This document shows, in pieces, positions 1 through 9,198 of a stretch of DNA of 64,000 bases. The translations under genes and the position numbers were made by a program. The stretch's first letter is position 1, and each line of letters opens with the position of its first letter. The stretch is from Furcasterigmium furcatum (Eukaryota; Ascomycota; Sordariomycetes; Glomerellales; Plectosphaerellaceae), in the NCBI GenBank assembly GCA_001599815.1, contig BCIA01000001.1, forward strand, positions 1,926,934-1,990,933, given 5' to 3'. The notes under the pieces were generated by a model. The model saw only the letters and a list, made by a program, of their open reading frames with translations. It had not been told where the DNA came from and ran no database searches.

Positions 1-854
1 TGCTGTGAAGGGGATCGCCACCAAGGCAGGGGACGTCCTTGAGGCGGACAGGGTCATTCTCTGCACGGGTGCATACACGGCGAAGCTGCTGGCAGACAGC
101 GCCCCTAACCGCACCTCGCTCCATGTAGGAGACCGCTTCATCGCGGCAGGAGTCACAGAGGCCATCGCGCCGTTGAACGACGAGCAGCTCGAGAAGTTCA
201 AGGACATGCCGGTAGCCATCAACGAGGTGCCGCCAGAGAAGGGTGAGCGCTGCTTCTTCTCGCTGTGGTCCCCGTTCATACTGACACCGACTGCTAGGTG
301 GTAGCAACGGAGGCCTGCCGCCCTTGAAGGAGAACCTGAGGGCGCTCAAGTACTGGGGCCAGCTGATCTTCCGCAACACCCAGCGGCACGAGGCGACAGG
401 GCAGGACTTCTCGTCGCCGCCCCCCAAGCCGGACTACGAGCAGTGGAACGTCCCGGCGTCGTTGAAGGACGACGTCCGCTTCGCCAACAACGTCATCTTT
501 GGCAAGAAGGCCCAGGACCTCGAGCTGTCGGACTTTAGAATCTGCTGGTGAGTTGCATAACGTGACTGACCCTGTGAGCCATCGGCATGCTGACGGTGCT
601 CGTGTTCTAGGGAGGCTCTGACGCCAAGTGAGGACTTCATCATCTCGCCGCACGGGGGATGCGAGGGGTTGTACGTCGCGACGTGCGGCTCGTTCCACGG
701 CTGGAAGTTCTTCCCAGTGCTCGGCAAGTACGTGGTGCAGATGCTGGACGGTGTTCTGGAGGACGGACTGACGAAGAAATGGGCCTGGGATCGCGAGGTT
801 CCGTCGACGGACGAGAATACGTTCTGGCCGCGGCTGGAGCTCAAGGATTTCTAG
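1..854 (+). CDS. Fructosyl amine oxidase-like FAD enzyme, 3' part
   Basis: This is the C-terminal part of a DAO-superfamily flavoprotein; the 5' end lies outside the window. Exons are 1-242, 298-547 and 611-854, with two GTGAG..TAG introns. The last exon carries SPHGGC, then GSFHGWKF and a GKYVVQMLDG tail. In fungal fructosyl amino acid oxidases (Amadoriases) this block holds the cysteine that binds FAD covalently (the C of GGC here) and the G-S-F-H-G-W-K-F loop that contacts flavin. Such enzymes oxidise the C-N bond of glycated amino acids to glucosone, amino acid and H2O2. No C-terminal peroxisomal tripeptide is seen (it ends LKDF). The family call rests on this block only. A saccharopine/sarcosine oxidase-like relative is the main alternative. 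Confidence 0.75.
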
Positions 855-1517
855 GCTGTCAGAAGGACGGTGCTGCCGGCGTGTCAATGGCAGGGAGCTG
901 TCTCTCCATCTTGAGGTCTTCTTGATACTACTTCACGTCAGCGACTTGCCAAGTCGACAAGGTAACACAAGATTCATGACCATCCATGGATACCTGAGAC
1001 ATCGCCTGCACCGTGAAGATATTGCCCCTGGCGATGCGCCCGTCGATTCTGTGCCTCACTCTGGCCGAAGGCAGTGGCAGCGACCGTAGTTCCAATGCCC
1101 AGAGGTCTCCTCGTTCAATTGCCCTGTTATGGTGCCTGGGAAGGAGTTGACCACCGACTTGGAGTAACCAGTGAGCACTATTCGGTAGAAATATCCTCCG
1201 TCAGGCGCTGCTAATGGGAGGCTGGCGGTCTAACTCGGCGACTCGGAGACGCTTTCAAGGTTCTCGGACTTTAGCCGGCACCAATGTCATGACTTCACAG
1301 ACCCCAAGGCCTTGGCTCCAGGCAGCTTACGCACTTCTGCGGGTTGTTCCAGGACCCAGTTCTTGTCATAGGGCTGTGAATCCCATGCTTCTGACCGCTT
1401 CAACTGGGTCTGGGTCCCCTGCCGTCCTCCATGATCCCAGTCAGCTCCCCTCTGCCCTCGACCTCGACGAACACCATGCTCCCAGACCCCGATTGAGTAC
1501 GGAGAAGCACAGCAACG
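855..1517. other. Intergenic, FAD oxidase 3' / regulator 5'
   Basis: About 660 bp with no supported gene. It serves as 3' region of the oxidase and promoter plus leader of the following Zn2Cys6 gene. The short open frames here lack coding features. The sequence just before the start is AAGCACAGCAACGATG, a normal fungal start context. Confidence 0.6.
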
Positions 1518-4328
1518 ATGTCGCAGCTTCCAGGCGACCAACAGCAACAGAATGACGCCGGCAGCGAGGCCGCCCCAAGGGGGCCCATGACCACGATCCC
1601 CTTCGACCAGCCCGTCGCCCTCACCCCGTCGGGCGCGCCCTTCCTCAACCCCCGAAGCTGCGTGACCTGCCGCAAGAGAAAGGTCCGCTGCGACAAGACG
1701 ATGCCGTGCCACAACTGCCGGCGCGCGCAGATCAGCTGCATCTATCCGGCGCCCGGTCGAGCCCCCCGACGCCCGCGCCCGAGAGATCCGAACGCGCCCC
1801 CGAAGACCACCAGCGAACGAGAGCAGGTCCTGCTCAAGAGGCTACACAAGTTGGAGGGCATAGTGGAAGAGCTGAGCGGGCAGATCGACGGCGACGGCGT
1901 CAGCAGCAGCGCCGCAAAGACCGCCAGCGCGGGCCAGTCCCCGGACGCCGGCCAGACCGCGCGGCGGCCGGGCGAGAAGGAGACGTTCACGCCGGTCAGA
2001 GAAGCCGTGGTCACGGCGCATGGGCCCGAGTCAGATGCCACGAGGAAGATTGCCGACGAGCCTCCAAACGTATCCGCGCTGCAGAAGAACCTCGGCAGGC
2101 TGGTGCTCCACGACAAGGAGCGCGCTGCCAGGTACGTCTCGAACGCGTTCTGGTCGGATCTCAAGGACGAGCTGGACCAGCTGCGGAACGATGTGCACTC
2201 GTACAGCGAGGACACGGAGGACTCGGGCGACGAGACGACGCCGGATCAGTCGCCGGCGGCTGCCACCCAGACCGGCGCGGGCCATCACGCCTTTCTGCTC
2301 GGCTACAGCTCTGCCGATATCGATCTCAACAAGCTCCATCCCCTGCCCTCGCAAGTCCCCTTCCTGTGGCAGGTCTACCAGGAGAACGTCGATCCCCTAG
2401 TCAAGGTCCTACACAAGCCGTCTATCGAGAACCTCATGCGCGAGCTGCGCCGGAACCCGCAGGACCTCAAGGCCGCCGACCAGGCACTGATATTCACCAT
2501 TTACTACTCCGCTGTTGCATCCATGGAGGAAGACGAAGTGTGTAGCATCGCGAGAACATGCAGTGATGATGAACGGCCGCGCTGACTGACTTGACAGGTC
2601 CAAACGAACTTCGGAGCGCCCCAGGCGCACTTCTTGTCCCAGTTCCGGTTTGCGCTCGAGCAGGCGCTCGCGCAGGCCAACCTCCTCAACACCACCGATA
2701 TTGCCGTCGTGCAGTGCCTGGCCATCTTCCTGATGATCGCGAGGCGCCATGACGATTCCAAGTTCTGCTGGACCATGACCGCTCTCGTAGTAAGGCTCGC
2801 GCAGGCCCTGGGCCTTCACCGCGACGGCGTCCAGCTCGGCCTGTCCCCGTTCGAGGTCGAGACGCGACGGCGCCTCTGGTGGGCTATCATGGCGCTCGAC
2901 CTGCGGTCCGCCGAAGAGCTCGGATCCGATCTGACGGTCAGCGACCGGTCGTTCGACACGCAGCTCCCCTCCAACATTGATGATATCGAGATCGACGAGA
3001 ACACCGTCGAGATGCCTGTCTCCCGGGAGGGCCGCACCGACACGGCCGTCAGCCTCGTTCGCTACGAGATTTGCGGGCTCGCGAGGCGGCTGCACACCAT
3101 CATGGCGGAGATGGGCACCGTCAGCAAGAAGGACGTGTCCGCGAGCCTCGAGGAGCGCGAGCGCATGCTCATCGAGGTGCACGACCGCGTCGAGCAGAAG
3201 TTCCTGCGGCACGTCATGACGGACAACGACCCCCTGTTCTGGGTGGCCTCGATGGTGGCCAGGGTCATCATGTCCAAGATCGGCCTCCTCATCTACCAGC
3301 CGGTCCTGTTCCCCGGGACGGGCCCCGAGCTGTCCAAGGAGATCCGCGACCGCCTGTTCATCTCGACCATCGAGATCGTCGAGTACAACCACATCCTCAA
3401 CATCGACCCCCGCTGCAAGGCGTGGCGCTGGCTGTTCCAGACGTACAGGCAGTGGCACGCCATCGCCTATATGCTCCTGGACGTGTCGCGGCGGCCGTGG
3501 ACGGCCACCTCGGAGCGGGCGTGGGACGCGGCGCAGATCCTGGGGTACGACAGCCACAGCCTGGAGCACGCGAAGCAGACGAACCACACGGCCGTCTGGA
3601 TGCCCATGAAGAAGCTGTACCTGCGCGCCAAGCGCCACCGCGAGAGCGAGATCGAGCGCCTGCGGAACGACCCCGCCGCGGCCGTGCAGCTCGACGTCGA
3701 GGAGCGCATGAACCCCTTCACGGAGCGGCTCGACCCCGTCGCGGGCATGGAGTCGAGGATGTCCCAGCTGCGCGCGCGGTGGCGGCGCCTCGTCCGGGCC
3801 GACATTCCCAGCGAGAGGCCCCCGTTCCCGATCAAGAACCACCTCACGCCGCTCGTCCCGGGAGCAGGGGCGCCCGTGGCCCCGAGCAGCGTGGCATCCG
3901 TACCCGGGGCTCCGGTCGTCCAGCCCCCGGCCGGCCCGGAGATGGCGGACTCCCTCATGGCGGCGCCGGACTTTACGGCGCAGGACGTCTGGCACTACGT
4001 GTATGAGGGCAACGACGGCACAGCGGGCCTGCAGCAGCCGTCGGGCCTGTACCCGCCGAGCGTCGACAACTCCATGTCCAGCTCCATCAAGGCGTCGCCG
4101 GCGGTGTCTGGGCGCCTCGACCCGTCGTCCGCGGCGCACATGCAGACGCAGCCGCCGGGTGATGGTTTCGGGGACAACCCGGAGGCGTGGCTGTGGTCGG
4201 ACCCGTTCAACTCGGCGAATGTGCCGTTTGATGACAACATGCCGCAGGACGACTTTGACACGAACATGGACTTTGGTGATGATTTCGACTGGAACGATTT
4301 CCAGAGGCAGCTCAAGGGCTTCAGGTAG
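1518..4328 (+). CDS. Zn2Cys6 transcription factor with fungal_trans domain
   Basis: Two exons, 1518-2537 and 2598-4328, joined in phase 0 across a 60-bp intron, give about 916 residues. Residues 48-74 form a binuclear zinc cluster with spacing C-x2-C-x6-C-x5-C-x2-C-x6-C, followed by a basic linker and a leucine-rich coiled-coil segment (LLKRLHKLEGIVEEL). The middle part has the fungal_trans regulatory-domain signature, including ALGLHRDG and RRRLWWAIMALD. The C-terminus is acidic and aromatic (DDFDTNMDFGDDFDWNDF), which resembles an activation domain. It is expected to act in the nucleus as a CGG-site regulator. Its targets are unknown; the adjacent FAD oxidase and Nudix gene are only candidates by position. 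A large open frame on the opposite strand is a GC-bias shadow. Confidence 0.9.
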
Positions 4329-4962
4329 GAGGTGTAGATAGATACGGCCGGTGCTGGATACCCTGGGAGGTGAACTGAAGATTTAGAACTTCATCTGAAT
4401 GGTGTTGTCATGGGTAGATGAATTAACGAGTTTTCATGTCACAGGCTGGCCATGGTAAGTGATTGAGTGTCCGGGGATGAGGCAAAGTCGTTTGTCAAAA
4501 ACTGGTGATGCTTTCGAATACTTAGATTTTTGAGATGAACCGGTACTACACCGACAAACAATCTCCAATCTTTTCGGGGCTGTGTTTCAATAGATATGGG
4601 CAGTACTACTGGGAGGTTCACATAGCCACCACCTCAGGTCACCAGTTGAGTTTCGCCTGAAAGATTGAAGTTGAAGAACCTGAACTGCCCTGACAGTGGG
4701 TCCCCGCAGCGGCAGTGAGTCACATGTGCCCCAGAGGCCGCCATAAGTAGCCTGGAACGAATCCCTATCAGGCGACGACTTCACATTTCATTCATTGGAT
4801 GCACAGCAGTGGAGCGGAAAGCACATTCAGTCATTCCTTCATTTGACTCTTAACTTGAGCCCTCACGTCTTTAAAAGACCGTCGTCTACTCTCACTCAGA
4901 TTCGACCAGACTCCTTCCACTGTCATCAACAGACACAACTCATCCAAGCAAACTCGCACAGA
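4329..4962. other. Intergenic, promoter of Nudix gene
   Basis: About 630 bp without a supportable gene. The last 150 bp are pyrimidine-rich and A/C-rich, typical of a fungal core promoter and leader. I see no RNA gene or repeat. Confidence 0.5.
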
Positions 4963-5533
4963 ATGACGACAACGACAGAGGACCTGCCGAACCCCCGCGT
5001 GGGTGTCGCGGCCGTCATCCCCAACGCCCAGGGAAAGATCATCTGCGGCGAACGACTGGGCTCCCACGGATCAGGTATGTTCGGTTGCTGCGAGTCTAGG
5101 AACAGCAAGTTGACGCCTCACCCAGGAACATGGCAGCTCCCCGGAGGCCACCTCGAACACGGCGAGTCGTTCTTCGCCTGCGCCGAGAGGGAAACACTCG
5201 AGGAGACCGGACTCAAGGTCCGCGGCGTCAAGGTCATGAGCGTCACCAACGACGTCTTCCCTGAGAACAAGCACTACATCACCATCTTCGTGCTGTGCGA
5301 GATGCTCGAGGATGCCGAACCAAAGGTGCGTCGACGACGATCCATGGCCGCACGTCAGCTCGCTCGCTCTTGCTAACTCACTCCCTCGACAGGTCTTGGA
5401 GCCGGGAAAGTGTACCGGATGGCATTTTATGGACTGGGAGGAGCTGCGACGGGATGGTGACAGCCAGCGGAATCTGTTCCTGCCGCTGATTCATCTCTTC
5501 GAGCAACACGAGGATGTTGCGAAGTTGATGTAG
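4963..5533 (+). CDS. Nudix hydrolase, NUDT15/MTH2-like
   Basis: Three exons (4963-5074, 5126-5325, 5393-5533) encode about 150 residues, the usual size of a single-domain Nudix enzyme. The Nudix box G-x5-E-x7-R-E-x2-E-E-x-G is complete (GHLEHGE..REtlEETGL) at about residues 44-66 and should bind the metal-pyrophosphate. The N-terminal RVGVAAVIPN strand and the LPGGHLE.GES wording are closest to the NUDT15 branch, which hydrolyses (oxidised) nucleoside di/triphosphates. The first intron is 51 bp and in phase, so an unspliced message would stay open. The start was chosen because ATG at 4963 places RVGVAAVI at the normal distance from the N-terminus; upstream in-frame ATG-like codons lie in the leader. 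Confidence 0.85.
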
Positions 5534-5784
5534 ACTACCCGGCGGAAAGGGCAATGCAAACGACTTACCCTGCGTCTCCCAGTGCTCCCTATTCTTACAT
5601 CTCCGGTCCTCTCGGGCGCCCCGTCGTGTCTGTTTCCCTCTCTCGCATCATCCATTACTACACGTCCAGTCTTCATCGTCTCGCTGTCGTTGCAGCACCA
5701 CGGCATTCTCCAGCCAGCAAACATCACAGTATTCCCAGGCAGCAAGCATCATACCATCCTTCTTTGCCCAGTCGTTCCATCACA

Positions 5785-6873
5785 ATGGCTGGACCTCGCA
5801 ATCGACACTTGAGTAGACGGGGCAATCTTGCTCGAATGAGCCCGCGCCCGCCAGCCCGTAGCTGGGACTTTCCCGACTCCGACTCTATGCCTACCATGGG
5901 ATCCGGACGTCCTCGGTCATTCGAGCAGCCCGCCTCTCCGCCTGAGTCCCTTCCTCCCTCTGGCCCCCCCTCTCCCCCTGAGCCCGCCTCTCCGCCTGAG
6001 CCGAACGACTCTGGAGAAGCTGGATGTGAAAAACAACTTCCGATCGATTACATGTCGACAGCCTGGGTGCCGATGCCATACCAGCGCAATATCCGTCGAC
6101 CAAACGAAGCGTCTCCGCCTAGCCTGGACACGATCTCAGAGTGCCCTGCCGAAAGCGACGGCATTGACGGTCTTGTCGTCGAATTCTTCAGCATACTCCC
6201 CCACGACGAGATGTTCTTGGCTAATTCGCTGAACAATCCCGCCGACCGCCCAGATTCCCCGAAGAACGCCCAGGGCAATGGCTTTGGTTCTGGAATATTG
6301 TCCCGGCGGCACAGCAAGAAGCCGAATACAGAAGGCCTATCTCTGCGGGCATCCAGCGAGAGCTTCCTCTCTCTTTTTCCCTGCGTCCGCTTCATGCGCC
6401 GTGTCCGTCCCTCTCCAGCGTGTGGCACTGCAGAGGACGGCGACGACGCTGTCGTCACCTCCCGAATTCCGCCATCGAACACTGCGCCTCATCAAAAACG
6501 AGGACCAAGGACCGCCGAGACAGCCAGGAGGATCTTCCACAAGTTCCTCCCGGAACCCCGAGCTCCAAGGGGTTCTCCGGGCCCGGAAAACAAAGCTTCT
6601 CAACAGCAACCGAGACCCGGCCCCGGCGTGACAGGGGATTTCAAGCGAGTCTGCCAGCTTCTCAACACCGTGGGGGCCAAGACGCTGTTCCGCACACACA
6701 ACCACCGAGCAAGGTCCGAGCCAACAGCTGGATCGGCGCCAGGCATGAACCAGGCCGTCGCCTTGTCGCACCCGAAGCGCACGCGGCTGCTGATGAGGTT
6801 GACCCGGTATCGCGAGGTCTTGTGGGCTGTTGGTCGTTTTAGCGGATATTGGCTGGCCGTTCATGGTTTTTGA
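5785..6873 (+). CDS. Proline-rich hypothetical protein
   Basis: A single open frame of 362 residues from the CACAATGGCT start context. The frame stays open upstream to 5554, but that part reads like leader sequence. Residues about 45-75 are a proline-serine low-complexity stretch built from PASPPE-type units. The rest is basic and serine-rich, with no catalytic motif or membrane segment that I recognise. The C-terminal part is hydrophobic and aromatic (REVLWAVGRFSGYW). It may be a lineage-restricted protein. A frame disrupted by an unrecognised intron cannot be excluded, because the last 60 residues look less protein-like than the first 300. Confidence 0.45.
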   Translation: MAGPRNRHLSRRGNLARMSPRPPARSWDFPDSDSMPTMGSGRPRSFEQPASPPESLPPSGPPSPPEPASPPEPNDSGEAGCEKQLPIDYMSTAWVPMPYQRNIRRPNEASPPSLDTISECPAESDGIDGLVVEFFSILPHDEMFLANSLNNPADRPDSPKNAQGNGFGSGILSRRHSKKPNTEGLSLRASSESFLSLFPCVRFMRRVRPSPACGTAEDGDDAVVTSRIPPSNTAPHQKRGPRTAETARRIFHKFLPEPRAPRGSPGPENKASQQQPRPGPGVTGDFKRVCQLLNTVGAKTLFRTHNHRARSEPTAGSAPGMNQAVALSHPKRTRLLMRLTRYREVLWAVGRFSGYWLAVHGF

Positions 6874-7142
6874 TACAGCAGCCTATTCTTCAAGTCCACC
6901 ATCGAGGTGCCATCAAGTGGTCTCTCACCGCCGGAAATGAGCATTGTTGGACAGCGTTGGCCTTGAATTCGGGCATGAGTCTAGCGTTTGGAAGCAGTCA
7001 TTCATTCACCGGCTTTGAGCAGCTAGCTACTACCCACATGAACAGCGATGGTTGATTCCCGATTCCGTCTTCTGTGAACTCTTTTGTTGACGCCGCCCCA
7101 ATCCCCGGGACTCACTCTTCCAGCTCTATGGGCCCCTGCCAC

Positions 7143-8086
7143 CTACGCGTCGCAAAGCCTCTCGTGGACCCAGACTGGGTTGCTGGTAGCGCTGCCCCAG
7201 TTCATCCCAGCCATGGAGCGGCCAATCTGCGTGCTATCGTCGGCGCGGATGTAGTCGCCTGAGATGTATGTCAGCGGTCGTCATGTTTTCCACGAACACG
7301 GAGAAACTCACCCGCCCTGTGGTAGTACCACCAGTCCTGGGAGCGGAAGGCGTTCCCGGTGAGCTGGCTGATGGCATCGTTCCACCCGGTGTTGCGGTCG
7401 TGGTAGTGCGCGTGCTTGGCCCAGGCGATGTAGATCTTGGGGTGGTCGAGGCCCTGGCGGCCGTTGGAGCCGCCGCGGGGCTGCGAGGCGTCCTGGGCCG
7501 AGAAGGTGTTCTGGATGCTACCCCAGGACTTGCGGTCGTAGCCGGAGTGCTGGGACAGGAGGAGGTCGGCCTGGCGCCACTGGTTGTCGCCGCCGCGCCT
7601 CCAGACGACGATGACGCGCTCCCAGTCGCTGGACGGAGGTCAGTTCTCCTCATATCTCTCTCTCTGTGTCTATGCTACGTACTACGGGTGGCCGAAGATG
7701 CCGTCGGGGGTGAACCCGTCCTTCTCGTAGAAGACGTTGTAGGCGACGCGGACCTCGTCGTCGCGGCAGCGCTTGAAGGAGTAGTAGATTGGGAAGCTGG
7801 GGCCGGCGTTGCCGATGGCGACGCCGGGCGTGCGGCAGTTGCAGCCGGCGTTGGGCCAGCCGCAGAGGCCGCCGCGGGGCGTCTGGGCGCCGGAGGAGGG
7901 GTTCACGGCGTGGGTCGGGTAACAGGGCGGCTGGTTCATGGCCTGGCCGAAGAACCACATGGGCTGGGCGGCCATGGCGAGGCCGACGGCGTCGGAGGAC
8001 AGGAAGCCGTTCATGGCGCCGTCGGAGATGGGGGTCACCGCCCAGGCGGCGCCGGCGAGGGCCAGGAGGGAGAGGAGGCGGACCAT
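7143..8086 (-). CDS. Secreted NPP1/NLP-like protein
   Basis: Three exons on the minus strand (8086-7686, 7628-7312, 7258-7143) give about 277 residues. The N-terminus is a clear signal peptide with a hydrophobic core ending AAWA. Downstream features follow the order of the NPP1 (necrosis and ethylene-inducing protein) fold: an early C-Y-P cysteine motif, a Y-x-F-Y-E-K-D strand, then G-H-P-D-W-E-R-V-I-V, and a C-terminal half with AWAKHAHYHDRNTG and SQDWW. In canonical NLPs the central heptapeptide is G-H-R-H-D-W-E and supplies metal and membrane-binding residues; here the R-H pair is replaced by a single P and the motif is one residue shorter, exactly at the first splice junction. Toxicity is therefore doubtful. 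It is likely extracellular. A divergent, non-cytolytic member of the family is the best reading. Confidence 0.65.
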
Positions 8087-9198
8087 GGTGAGTGATCGAT
8101 ATCCGGGGCTCGATTCGGGGTTGGGAGAATGAACGTGAGGCCTAGGATGAGAGAGAGGCCGACGGCTTATACATGATGATGCCCATCCTGAGCATCCCGC
8201 CGAGTGTCACATCGGGCGCCGTTCGATGGCACCCACGTGCCGAAGGATGCCGCACGGCTCCTCATCCTCGCATTGATGCATGCTCGGATGCGACCCTTCG
8301 ATAGGCACGTCGACGGGACGGGATGAGGCCTTTCGGGCGTCTTGCAGAGCCATGCTGCCCTGGCCGCAGGACGTGCCGTGGTGGAGAAGCCCCCGGGCTC
8401 CGGCTGCCCGGTCATCTCCCGGGGAGTGGCCGGAGTCTGCATCGTGATTGGTTTTGGGGTTCAACCACCTGCTGAATCGGGTTGGCGGGTTGGTGGAGCC
8501 AGCCCCTGAACCCCTGTAAATCTGCCGAAGGATCACCAGTTTTAGCGCTGTGGTTCCACTCAGTTGTCGAGAATATTTCATTTCGCAGCTCTCTGCTTTG
8601 TCTTGTGATCGCGGGGTCGCTTCAACAGAATGCCGCCTTGGAATGGCATCTACCGACAGACGTTAGCTCAGCCACCTCCGCTTCACAGGGCTGCTTAATC
8701 TCGCGGCAGATCTCGACCGCTGGAGGCTGAGGGCGCCTGATGAAGTGGACAAACATGTGATTCAAGGCATGTGCCCAGAGCTGCCTCTCATTCTCCAAGG
8801 CATTGAAGCTAGATTTCTCTCCATGCCAGCAGCTAATGAGGCGCTCCTTGGCGCCTGGGCTCGGTTGGGGCGGCACCGCTGTCTGGGACCACGGTAAGCG
8901 ACTCTGTCGTCAATATGGTATCCTAACGACTGGCCAGATAGTGACATCGGCTACTTCACATTTCCTTCAGAGAAATAGGTATGGTTGCAATCCCTCCGTG
9001 TAAGGAGCTGGAATTATTTTATCCTCTGGCGATTTGCTAGTAGCCCCTGAATCCCCCAAGCTGTGACCATTCCCAACCCCAGTCACCACCGAGCAACCTT
9101 GAACTCATCAACGCCAAACTCCGACTAAGAACCAGCAAGTTGCGACACAGTTCTAACGAATTTCAACAGTCTTCGCAGTGTACAATCGAAGCACCTCT
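8087..9198. other. Intergenic, NPP1-like promoter / kinase 3' end
   Basis: About 1.1 kb. The part next to 8086 is the promoter and leader of the secreted-protein gene; the distal part is the 3' region of the VWA-kinase gene. I found no coding frame with domain support, no tRNA and no repeat. Confidence 0.5.

Noticed and set aside
2409..4139. 576-codon open frame on the minus strand opposite the first Zn2Cys6 gene
   Set aside because: It is rich in Arg, Gly, Val and His from GC-biased third positions of the sense gene and has no domain features.
4795..4962. Upstream in-frame extension of the Nudix gene
   Set aside because: The extension is leader-like, and the ATG at 4963 gives the usual family N-terminus.
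7268..8095. 275-codon plus-strand open frame across the NPP1-like gene
   Set aside because: It covers both introns and exons of the minus-strand gene and has only Gly/Val/Ala-rich content.
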